The translations under genes were made by a program, and so were the position numbers. Positions 8,998 to 16,034 of a DNA stretch of 64,000 nucleotides are shown here, one piece after another (the stretch's first letter is position 1; each line of letters opens with the position of its first letter). Location: contig NZ_CP035282.1 of the NCBI RefSeq assembly GCF_004103715.1, positions 708,673 to 772,672 of the forward strand, read 5' to 3'. This stretch comes from Acidilutibacter cellobiosedens (GTDB taxonomy: Bacteria; Bacillota; Clostridia; Tissierellales; Acidilutibacteraceae). Below the pieces are notes generated by a model. That model saw nothing but the letters and a program-made list of their open reading frames with translations, made no database searches and was not told the origin of the DNA.

Positions 8998-9029
8998 CGG
9001 CATGGAAGCCGAATAAAAATCAGGGAGGA
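8998..9029 (+). promoter_or_regulatory. Candidate CsrA-binding leader of flagellin 1
   Basis: CGGC/GCCG (8998-9001 with 9008-9011) closes a six-base loop ATGGAA that presents GGA. The Shine-Dalgarno GGGAGGA at 9023-9029 holds the second GGA. A separate GTAAGA/TCTTAC hairpin lies just upstream at 8977-8993. Two GGA sites, one in a hairpin loop and one on the ribosome site, is the arrangement of the B. subtilis hag leader. Binding itself is inferred. Confidence 0.62.
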
Positions 9030-9036
9030 ATATATA

Positions 9037-10053
9037 ATGAGAATTAATAACAACATGATGGCTATGAATGCTCACAGACAATTGTCAATCAATAATGACA
9101 GCGTGTCAAAATCTTTGGAGAAATTATCATCAGGTTACAGAATCAACAGAGCAGGAGACGATGCAGCAGGTCTTGCTATATCAGAAAAAATGAGAGGCCA
9201 AATAAGAGGACTTAATATGGCATCAAAGAATGCCCAGGATGATATATCTCTTATTCAGACAGCAGAAGGTGCATTAAACGAAACTCATTCAATTCTTCAA
9301 AGAATGAGAGAATTAGCTGTTCAATCAGCAAACGACACAAACGTTTCAGTAGACCGCCAGGCTCTTCAAGCAGAAGTTGACCAATTATCATCAGAAATTA
9401 CAAGAATATCAAAGGATACTGAATTTAACACTCAAAAATTGTTAGACAGTTCCTTTGAGGACAAAGTATTCCATATAGGAGCCAATCAGGATCAAAATAT
9501 AAAACTAAGTATAGCTGATATGGGCGGAAAAGCAATAAAGGTTGAACAAGAATATACAGTTGATAGCAATGATTTAAAAACCGGTACAGGTACAGCAGCT
9601 ACAACTGTTGCTAAGTTTGTTAGTGTAGGAGGTACAATAGGTACTACTACAGCTACTGTAGCCGGATATTATGAAGTTGCGGGAACAGCAGCAAGTACTG
9701 TATTATTCCGTGCTGCAAATGAAGCATATACTACATCAGCAATAACATTAGGAGTAAATATCTATTCACAAACTGAAGCAAATGTATCGATTACGACAAT
9801 AAATAATGCAATTGAAAGAGTATCATCCGAAAGATCAAAACTTGGAGCTTTCCAGAACAGATTGGAGCATACAATAAAGAACTTGGACAATGTATCCGAG
9901 AACGTACAGTCAGCAGAATCAAGAATCAGAGACGTGGATATGGCGAAGGAAATGATGGAATTCACGAAACAAAATATTCTTTCCCAAGCAGCTAATGCAA
10001 TGCTTGCTCAGGCAAATCAAGCACCACAGACAGTACTTCAATTATTGAAATAG
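9037..10053 (+). CDS. hag: Flagellin (first copy)
   Basis: This is the filament subunit. The 338 residues begin MRINNNMMAMNAHRQL with SSGYRINRAGDDAAGLAISE. They carry the D1 signature RMRELAVQSANDTN and end with SRIRDVDMAKEMMEFTK and PQTVLQLLK. The central 100 residues or so are rich in T, A, G and V (short D2-like insert) and are the likely exposed, glycosylated part. Promoter and leader point to sigma-28 transcription and CsrA/FliW translational control. A terminator follows. Confidence 0.97.
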   Translation: MRINNNMMAMNAHRQLSINNDSVSKSLEKLSSGYRINRAGDDAAGLAISEKMRGQIRGLNMASKNAQDDISLIQTAEGALNETHSILQRMRELAVQSANDTNVSVDRQALQAEVDQLSSEITRISKDTEFNTQKLLDSSFEDKVFHIGANQDQNIKLSIADMGGKAIKVEQEYTVDSNDLKTGTGTAATTVAKFVSVGGTIGTTTATVAGYYEVAGTAASTVLFRAANEAYTTSAITLGVNIYSQTEANVSITTINNAIERVSSERSKLGAFQNRLEHTIKNLDNVSENVQSAESRIRDVDMAKEMMEFTKQNILSQAANAMLAQANQAPQTVLQLLK

Positions 10054-10125
10054 AAACTTTATTTCAGGGACGATTTTTAATTCAAGGATGAATTAGAAAA
10101 GTTAAAACTCAGTATTTTCGACTCA

Positions 10126-10167
10126 GGGACGAGTTGATATGGTAACCATATTAGCTCGTCCTTTTTC
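10126..10167 (+). terminator. Terminator after flagellin 1
   Basis: GGACGAG (10127-10133) pairs with CTCGTCC (10155-10161); an inner ATGGT/ACCAT stem extends it. CTTTTTCTT follows. Confidence 0.85.
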
Positions 10168-10170
10168 TTA

Positions 10171-10210
10171 GGGGACAAACACAAGGGGACGGTTCTTCTG
10201 TGTTGTTTTA
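10171..10210 (+). repeat. GGGGACGGTTCT-type dispersed repeat, single copy
   Basis: The segment holds AGGGGACGGTTCTTCTGTGTT flanked by an imperfect AACACA/TGTGTT inverted repeat. The core AGGGGACGGTTCT recurs at 54131-54143 as half of a perfect hairpin. The rest of this 379-base gap (10054-10431) holds the preceding terminator and an AT-rich stretch with a possible -10 TATAAT near 10350. No other gene is seen. Confidence 0.65.
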
Positions 10211-10431
10211 CATCAATATATGGTAGGAAAATGATGTCGGTTTTACTTAAATTTAAACGAAATAATGCATATAATCCTAAAGTCCTAAAAATTGTGTCAT
10301 ATATAGAGTACTATAGTACCATATTTTTTAACAAATATAGAATAGTATGGATATAATGTTGTATATATGATATGATAGAAAAGTAGAATTGTAATTATAA
10401 ATATACTTCATATTCGAGGAGGGAGGTACGT

Positions 10432-10602
10432 ATGTTGGTAATAGGCAGAAGACCAGGGCAATATGTAGTAATCAATAACAATATCAAAGTAAAAGTTGTG
10501 AAAAGCGATTCGGGAGACCTCCGATTGGCAATCGATGCACCATCTGATATAAAAATAATTCGAGGTGAGATATACGAAACGGAGGTATTGAAGAAGGCCT
10601 AA
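10432..10602 (+). CDS. Short CsrA paralogue between the two flagellin genes
   Basis: The 56-codon frame starts at an ATG preceded by a very strong GAGGAGGGAGG. Its product begins MLVIGRRPGQYVVINNNIK and includes RLAIDAPSDIKIIRGEIYE. These align with CsrA's MLILTRKxGExIxI and IGIxAPxxVxVxRxEI, including the alanine-proline turn and the RNA-contacting arginine (R44). It lacks the acidic C-terminal extension of the fliW-linked CsrA (56 versus 74 residues). It is an RNA-binding CsrA-family protein by sequence. Whether it binds FliW, competes with CsrA or has its own targets is unknown. The position, 180 bases upstream of flagellin 2, suggests local control. Confidence 0.85.
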   Translation: MLVIGRRPGQYVVINNNIKVKVVKSDSGDLRLAIDAPSDIKIIRGEIYETEVLKKA

Positions 10603-10690
10603 TCCGTATGATTTTTAAATATTTAGCTCATGGATGAGTTAGTTTGGCGGTTACACACAAATTGACTCATTTTTATTTTGGTATCGACAG

Positions 10691-10714
10691 GGCTGCTCAT
10701 ACCCGGGTAAGCAG
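10691..10714 (+). other. Palindromic hairpin in the flagellin 2 leader region
   Basis: CTGCT and AGCAG bracket the palindrome TACCCGGGTA. It lies about 70 bases upstream of the flagellin 2 start. It could be a structural element of the leader or an operator. No T-run follows. Confidence 0.4.
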
Positions 10715-10735
10715 AACCTGTTATATATAAATTTG

Positions 10736-10775
10736 GTGAGAAAGGAAGCTCACTTAAAAAAATTCAAGGAGGGAA
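10736..10775 (+). promoter_or_regulatory. Candidate CsrA-binding leader of flagellin 2
   Basis: GTGAG/CTCAC (10736-10740 with 10749-10753) closes the loop AAAGGAAG presenting AGGA. The Shine-Dalgarno AAGGAGGGA at 10766-10774 provides a second GGA site. This mirrors the flagellin 1 leader in layout but not in sequence, which supports selection for the function. No convincing sigma-28 site was found just upstream. Confidence 0.58.
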
Positions 10776-10781
10776 TATATA

Positions 10782-11834
10782 ATGAGAATTAATAACAATT
10801 TAATGGCAATGAATGCCCACAGACAGTTAGGAATCAATAACGACAGTGTAGCAAAATCTTTGGAGAAATTGTCATCAGGGTATAGGATCAACAGAGCAGG
10901 AGACGATGCAGCAGGATTGTCAATATCAGAAAAAATGAGAGGCCAGATAAGAGGACTTAATATGGCATCAAAGAATGCTCAGGACGACATATCCCTTATT
11001 CAAACATCAGAAGGTGCGTTAAACGAAACTCATGCTATCCTTCAAAGAATGAGAGAATTGGCTGTTCAGTCAGCAAACGACACAAACGTTACAATAGATC
11101 GTCAAGCATTACAAGCAGAAGTTGATCAATTAGGATCAGAGATCTCAAGAATATCAAGAGATACAGAATTTAATACTCAAAAATTATTAGACGGTTCATT
11201 CCAAGATAAGGTATTTCATATAGGAGCCAATGAAGGACAAAACATAAAACTAAGTGTAGGGAGTATTGACGGAAAATATTTGGGAATTCAAACACAATAT
11301 GCAGTTGATGGTTCCGGAATAAAAGCAACAGATGCTTCGGGAAATCCTACAGGTAATACTATTGCTGTATTCAAAAATGTAGGAGATACACTTGTATCTG
11401 AATCTTCAGGGGTTGAAGAAGTACTTGCAAATACGGCAGGATATTATGTATTGGCAAGTGGAGGAGATGTTACGCAAGAATTATTCCGTACCGCGGATAA
11501 AGCATTTGCAAGCGGAGAAATACTAACATTGGGAGTTAACATCTATTCACAAGCGACAGCAGATAAATCAATTACACAGATCAATAATGCTCTTGATAAA
11601 GTATCGGCAGAAAGATCAAAATTAGGAGCATATCAAAACAGATTGGAACATACTATCAAGAATCTTGATAATGTAGCAGAAAACTTACAGGCATCGGAAT
11701 CAAGAATCAGAGACGTAGATATGGCAAAAGAAATGATGGAATTTACAAAACAAAATATACTTCAACAAGCAGCAACAGCAATGCTTGCTCAAGCAAATCA
11801 AGCACCGCAAACAGTACTTCAATTGTTGAAATAG
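10782..11834 (+). CDS. hag: Flagellin (second copy)
   Basis: This 350-residue flagellin is nearly identical to the first in its N-terminal 140 and C-terminal 90 residues (SSGYRINRAGDDAAGLSISE; SRIRDVDMAKEMMEFTK). It differs in the central variable part, which here includes a DASGNPTGNTIAVFKNVGD segment. Two flagellins with shared polymerisation domains and different exposed surfaces indicate a mixed or switchable filament. It has its own leader and terminator and lies just downstream of the short csrA paralogue. Confidence 0.97.
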   Translation: MRINNNLMAMNAHRQLGINNDSVAKSLEKLSSGYRINRAGDDAAGLSISEKMRGQIRGLNMASKNAQDDISLIQTSEGALNETHAILQRMRELAVQSANDTNVTIDRQALQAEVDQLGSEISRISRDTEFNTQKLLDGSFQDKVFHIGANEGQNIKLSVGSIDGKYLGIQTQYAVDGSGIKATDASGNPTGNTIAVFKNVGDTLVSESSGVEEVLANTAGYYVLASGGDVTQELFRTADKAFASGEILTLGVNIYSQATADKSITQINNALDKVSAERSKLGAYQNRLEHTIKNLDNVAENLQASESRIRDVDMAKEMMEFTKQNILQQAATAMLAQANQAPQTVLQLLK

Positions 11835-11856
11835 TATTATATATTCAGCTATTAAG

Positions 11857-11889
11857 GGCAGAAGATAAAATCTTCTGCCTAATTTTTTT
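11857..11889 (+). terminator. Terminator after flagellin 2
   Basis: GGCAGAAGAT and ATCTTCTGCC form a 10-bp stem with an AAA loop, followed by AATTTTTTT. Confidence 0.92.
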
Positions 11890-11985
11890 GCACTGTTCCT
11901 GCTTCTCAAATTATGTTAAAATCAATATATGGAATATGGACGTCACTTTGTCCTTGATTTCACTAAGAAATAATACCTTATTTTA

Positions 11986-12013
11986 TAAATATTTCGCATA
12001 AAATTACCGATAA
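11986..12013 (+). promoter_or_regulatory. Sigma-28 promoter of maf1
   Basis: TAAA at 11986-11989 and ACCGATAA at 12006-12013 with a 16-base spacer. It lies 34 bases upstream of the glycosyltransferase start and 96 bases beyond the flagellin 2 terminator, so maf1-yjfB forms a separate late flagellar unit. Confidence 0.75.
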
Positions 12014-12047
12014 CATTTAAAGAACTATATATAAAAGGGTTGATAAA

Positions 12048-13886
12048 ATGGATATCAATGTAATTAATAATAATCTTAAAATATTAAAGCTTATGGGATA
12101 TAATAACATAAAATTGTCTAGTTCTTTTAATATAGAGGAAACAAAAGACGGATTTCATACATACAAATATATTGATGAAAATGAAAAGTCTGTTTATATG
12201 CACAGTAAATATAATATTAAAAGAGAAGTTGATTCTGTTTTGGAAAATATAGATTTTAATAGGGATGCACTATATTTGGTTTATGGTTTAGGGTTGGGAT
12301 ATCATATAAAAGAGCTGAAGAAGAGAATCAGCAGTAAAAGCTATATTTTTGTTATAGAAAAAGATATGAACGTAATATCTACATATATTAAAAATGAAGA
12401 TTTTAAAGAGATATCTGGGAATAATATTTTGTTTTTATTCGGAAGTGAAGATGATATATTGACGTTATTTAACAGCAAAATTTTTGCTTTTAATACTATG
12501 CCTCTTTTGGGGAACTTAACATATGTTATACTGCCTTCCTATAATAGAATATATGGGAAATGGATAAACAGCATGAATAGTAAGATTATGGATATTGTTA
12601 AGCACTCATTTTTTATGTTGGGAAATGATATGAAAGATACAATAATAGGAATAGAAAATAATTTTGAAAATATCAAAGAATTAATTGAGAGCCCAAGCAT
12701 AGAAAAAATTAAAGATAAATATAAAAAAGTCCCGGCAATAATAGTTTCCGCAGGCCCTTCTCTTGATAAGAATGTTGACAAGCTTAAAGAGGCTCAGGGG
12801 AAATGCCTTATTATTGCAACAGATGCAGTACTTACGACATTGAAAAAACGTGGGATTGTTCCGGATGGAGTGGTTAGTATTGAGAGAGGGGAAGCAACTT
12901 ACGAAAAATTTTATAAAGATAAAAATATAGATAAAAGAATTGTATTTATAGGCCCTCCCGTAGTAAAAAAAGAATTGTTTCATGAATTAAGGGATAATAA
13001 AAAACTTATTTGTTTAAAAAAAGATGAAAAAATCAATGAATGGATAAATAATGATATATTAAATGAAAATAGATTGTTGAGTATGGGAACTTCCTGTGCT
13101 CATGTGGCCTTTTCTTTTGTTAAATATGTAGGAGCTGATCCCGTTGTATTTATAGGTCAGGATTTAGCCTATACTTCAGAGGGTGTTACTCATTCTCAAG
13201 ATGTGGAAGTCAGGACTAAAAAAAATTTGAAAGAAGAAAAGGATATAGTATTTGTAAAGGGTATGAATGGAGAAGAACTTCCTACAAATAGAGTATTCAA
13301 GAACTTTTTGACTTGGTATGAACTTCAAATAGCAAACGACAACAGCGGGAGAGAATATATAAATGCTACAGAAGGCGGTGCATTAATTGAAGGTGCCGAA
13401 TCTATGAAATTAGATGATGTAATAAATAAATATTGTAAAAAGAAAATTATACCGCTTTATGATATTGTTCCTGAAGGAAGGTTTGATGAAAAAAAATATA
13501 AAGAGGCCTTGGAAAGAATTGAAGAATTATATCAATATTTTGATGATATCAGGAAGGAAGCAGAAGAACAGATAATAAGATTGAATGAAATAAAGGAAAG
13601 AGATAATATAAAGAAAATATTAAAAGAATTGAATAAAGCAGCAAAATTGGAACAGCTCTGCATATCCAACGGTGTTTCAAGAACAATGTTTCAACCTGTT
13701 ATAATGATGTCGGCAAGCAGGATAAAAATGTTAGGAAATGAATTGACAAGGGATAATGTAAAAGCTAATCTAATTATTCAAAAAAATATGGCAATAGGAA
13801 TATTGGGAGGCTGCCATGCATTACAAAATTCTGTTTCCAAGATAATTGACAGGCTGAAGTCCGATATTCAGTGTAAAAAAGAATAG
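12048..13886 (+). CDS. maf: Maf-type (DUF115) motility-associated glycosyltransferase
   Basis: The 612-residue protein belongs to the motility accessory factor family, which transfers nonulosonic acids (pseudaminic, legionaminic) onto serine/threonine of flagellin before export. The DUF115/MptE-like core begins with IVSAGPSLDKNVDKL near residue 233 and continues through VSIERGE and GQDLAYTSEGVTHS. The N-terminal part has VYMHSKYN and YLVYGLGLGYHIKEL, shared with the second copy at 28950. The C terminus is helical. It lies between the flagellins and yjfB under a sigma-28 promoter. Confidence 0.88.
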   Translation: MDINVINNNLKILKLMGYNNIKLSSSFNIEETKDGFHTYKYIDENEKSVYMHSKYNIKREVDSVLENIDFNRDALYLVYGLGLGYHIKELKKRISSKSYIFVIEKDMNVISTYIKNEDFKEISGNNILFLFGSEDDILTLFNSKIFAFNTMPLLGNLTYVILPSYNRIYGKWINSMNSKIMDIVKHSFFMLGNDMKDTIIGIENNFENIKELIESPSIEKIKDKYKKVPAIIVSAGPSLDKNVDKLKEAQGKCLIIATDAVLTTLKKRGIVPDGVVSIERGEATYEKFYKDKNIDKRIVFIGPPVVKKELFHELRDNKKLICLKKDEKINEWINNDILNENRLLSMGTSCAHVAFSFVKYVGADPVVFIGQDLAYTSEGVTHSQDVEVRTKKNLKEEKDIVFVKGMNGEELPTNRVFKNFLTWYELQIANDNSGREYINATEGGALIEGAESMKLDDVINKYCKKKIIPLYDIVPEGRFDEKKYKEALERIEELYQYFDDIRKEAEEQIIRLNEIKERDNIKKILKELNKAAKLEQLCISNGVSRTMFQPVIMMSASRIKMLGNELTRDNVKANLIIQKNMAIGILGGCHALQNSVSKIIDRLKSDIQCKKE

Positions 13887-13945
13887 AAAAAGCGTGTCAG
13901 TAAAAAAGTTTTTAGAATAACAGAATAAATAAAGGAGCTGATAAA

Positions 13946-14143
13946 ATGGATATACCATCTCTATCCATAGCCCTAAGCCAATCCAAACTCTATCAGGAAG
14001 TAGGAGTATCCGTCATGGAAATGGCTATGGATTCAATAAAGATGCAGGGAACGGATTTGACTAAAATGATGGAAGCAACCACAAAGATTATGCAGCAATC
14101 TGTAAATCCTCATATAGGAGGAAATATAGATATTTCCGTTTAA
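13946..14143 (+). CDS. yjfB: YjfB family putative motility protein
   Basis: A 65-residue protein (MDIPSLSIALSQSKLYQEV, then MEMAMDSIKMQGTDLTKM, then an NPHIGGNIDISV tail) matches the YjfB family. In B. subtilis, YjfB belongs to the SigD regulon and has no known biochemical function. It has a good AAAGGAG site, starts 59 bases after maf1 with no terminator between, and is followed by a strong hairpin. Confidence 0.85.
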   Translation: MDIPSLSIALSQSKLYQEVGVSVMEMAMDSIKMQGTDLTKMMEATTKIMQQSVNPHIGGNIDISV

Positions 14144-14174
14144 GAAGAAATTTGCAGGATATAAATGACGAATA

Positions 14175-14217
14175 AACCAAAACACAGCCGAAAAATTATC
14201 TCCGGCTATGTTTTGGT
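14175..14217. terminator. Bidirectional terminator between yjfB and the reverse-strand small gene
   Basis: AACCAAAACA-C-AGCCG pairs with CGGCT-A-TGTTTTGGTT, a long stem with one mismatch. It lies between converging genes and can serve both. Confidence 0.8.
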
Positions 14218-14444
14218 TATAAACTATATTCTACGGGTATAAGTAAAAAATTTTTTTCCCCGATAAAATTTATTATTAAATAGGTTTCGTCATTGAAAAA
14301 ATACAGAAGCCCTCCGTGTTTTTCGGCAAAGTCCCTTAATTCGTGATAAAAGAGCATATCTTCATCTTTAGTCTCATCGAAACTGTCTCCAGCAAAATCC
14401 AAAAGAGCATTTATTTTTTTATCAATTAAATCATTTTTAAACAT
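14217..14444 (-). CDS. Small acidic protein of unknown function
   Basis: This 75-residue frame has a GGGGGTAA-type ribosome site just before its ATG. The sequence (ALLDFAGDSFDETKDEDML, then GGLLYFFNDETYLIINFIG) is acidic with a hydrophobic beta-strand-like C-terminal half. It has no signal peptide or membrane helix. I do not recognise the family. It sits alone on the reverse strand next to a decayed transporter. Confidence 0.5.
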   Translation of the reverse strand: MFKNDLIDKKINALLDFAGDSFDETKDEDMLFYHELRDFAEKHGGLLYFFNDETYLIINFIGEKNFLLIPVEYSL

Positions 14445-14525
14445 AGAGATTACCCCCTTGTCTTATATAAACATACCCATATTTCAAAATAAAACAACAT
14501 AAATTGAAATATTTTATTGAGGGTT

Positions 14526-15029
14526 TTAATACAAATGGCAGGCAACTACATGTCCGGATTCTTTCTCTGTTAATTTCGGTTCACTTTCATGGCACTGTTT
14601 CATTTTGTACTTACACCTGGTGACAAATTTGCATCCTGAAGGGGGGGTAAGGGGACTGGACACATCGAGAGCCGATGTGGGTTCATCATACAGCATAAAT
14701 TCGGGATTGGTCGATAATGCCCTTGCTATTCCTATTCTTTGCCCTCCGCTGAATTCATGAGGATAATTATTGTATCTTTCTTCCGGGGAAGGAATTTTTA
14801 CCAATTTAAGCATTTCCACGGTTTTGTTTTTAGTTTTTGCTTTTCCCAATCCCTGATGTTCCCTTATTATGTCTGATATTTGATGTCTTACAGTAAATAC
14901 CAAATTAAGTGAAGCCATGGGATTTTGAAATATCATAGCTATATCATTGCCGCAGATTACTTTAATTTCACCGATATTGTTAAAAAAAGAAACCTTTAAA
15001 TTTTTTAAACTTAATAAGGGCTCTTTCAA
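14526..15029 (-). pseudogene. Remnant of an oligopeptide/dipeptide ABC transporter ATPase (OppD/DppD type)
   Basis: The frame encodes 167 residues of a family normally near 330. It keeps the Q-loop region (MIFQNPMASLN), the signature HEFSGGQRIGIARAL and part of Walker B (LYDEPTSALDV). The Walker A region is missing: ISFFNN-like sequence runs straight into the Q-loop part. After Walker B it jumps to the C-terminal cysteine-rich end (CKFVTRCKYKMKQC), so at least two internal deletions have occurred. It cannot hydrolyse ATP as written. A dppC-like remnant follows upstream on the same strand. Confidence 0.85.
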
Positions 15030-15046
15030 ACTAATCTCTCCTCTTC

Positions 15047-15765
15047 CTAATCATTATTTGCTTTAGGTTCAAATGCGACTCTGAATACATCTCCTAAAAC
15101 ATTAAAACTAAGTACCGTAAGTAATATCAATATTTCCAGGAATAATGCCAAATAATGGGCATTGCCTATATAACCCTGGGCATATTTGAGTATACTGCCC
15201 CAGGATGAATCAGGCTGGCGTACTCCTAATCCCAAGAAAGACAAAGATGATTCCGTCAGAATGGCTCCTGCAGTATTTAAGGCTGATGCTACTATAATTG
15301 TGGAAAAAATGTTTGGTATAATATGTTTCAATATGATAACATTTGATTTTTCTCTATAACTTTTGAATATAGTACATACTCTCTTTCCTTAACAGATAGG
15401 GTTTCGGCTCTTACAATTGTTGCTATCCCAATCCAGCTGAATAGGCCTATTATTATGATAATGTTTTGAATTTCGGGTTTTAAATAGACATTTAATATGA
15501 GTATCAAAAAAAGTGGGGATACTCATAAGTATATCTATGGTTCTCATAATTAAACTGTCAACTCTCCCGCCAAAGTAACCGCTTACTGTTCCAACTATAG
15601 TTCCTATTATTGTTGGATATTATCATAGAGAGGAATCCAACTGTCAGAGGCACTCTGCCTCCATACAATGCACGTGCAAAGTAATTTCTTCTCATTTCAT
15701 CGGTACCGAATATATGCTCTTTATTGATTATTTTTATATGAGTTGATATTGGTATAGCTTAAATT
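15047..15765 (-). pseudogene. Frameshifted DppC/OppC-type permease remnant
   Basis: Read leftward, the upper part encodes HIFGTDEMRRNYFARALYGG then RVPLTVGF, the classic start of the DppC inner-membrane domain. The next part encodes [17 protein letters not shown] in a different frame. The last 94 residues (ALNTAGAILTESSLSFLGLG, then SSWGSILKYA) are in frame at 15047-15331 and include the EAA-loop-like end. At least two frameshifts and loss of the N-terminal membrane segment make this a pseudogene. With the ATPase remnant it marks a dead peptide-import operon. Confidence 0.85.
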
Positions 15766-15916
15766 AATGATCTGAATATTCGATATTTACTGTATATATC
15801 GGGCGAAAAGGTTCTTTGGTGTGTTTTTAGGGAAAATAGTGAAATTATTCGATTAATAGTACTATACAATGTGAGAAATAGTATGATGTCCCGTTGATTT
15901 TATTTAATCTTTTAGC

Positions 15917-15943
15917 TAAACTTTTTATAATCTTTGCCGAAAT
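15917..15943 (+). promoter_or_regulatory. Sigma-28-like promoter of the giant flagellin gene
   Basis: TAAA at 15917-15920, a 15-base spacer and GCCGAAAT at 15936-15943. The -10 matches GCCGATAA at six of eight positions, including the GCCGA core. It is 92 bases upstream of the start. Between it and the permease remnant (15766-15916) nothing else is seen. Confidence 0.68.
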
Positions 15944-16034
15944 ACAAAATAGTGGGACCAAAGTCTCAGAAAAAACAGGCTAAATGTACTATGTTAAAAT
16001 GGATTATTGAAATAATTTATAAAGAAGGCTCTTT

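Noticed and set aside
10658..10690. Sigma-28 promoter for flagellin 2
   Set aside because: ATCGACAG shares only part of the -10 and there is no TAAA at 15 or 16 bases upstream.
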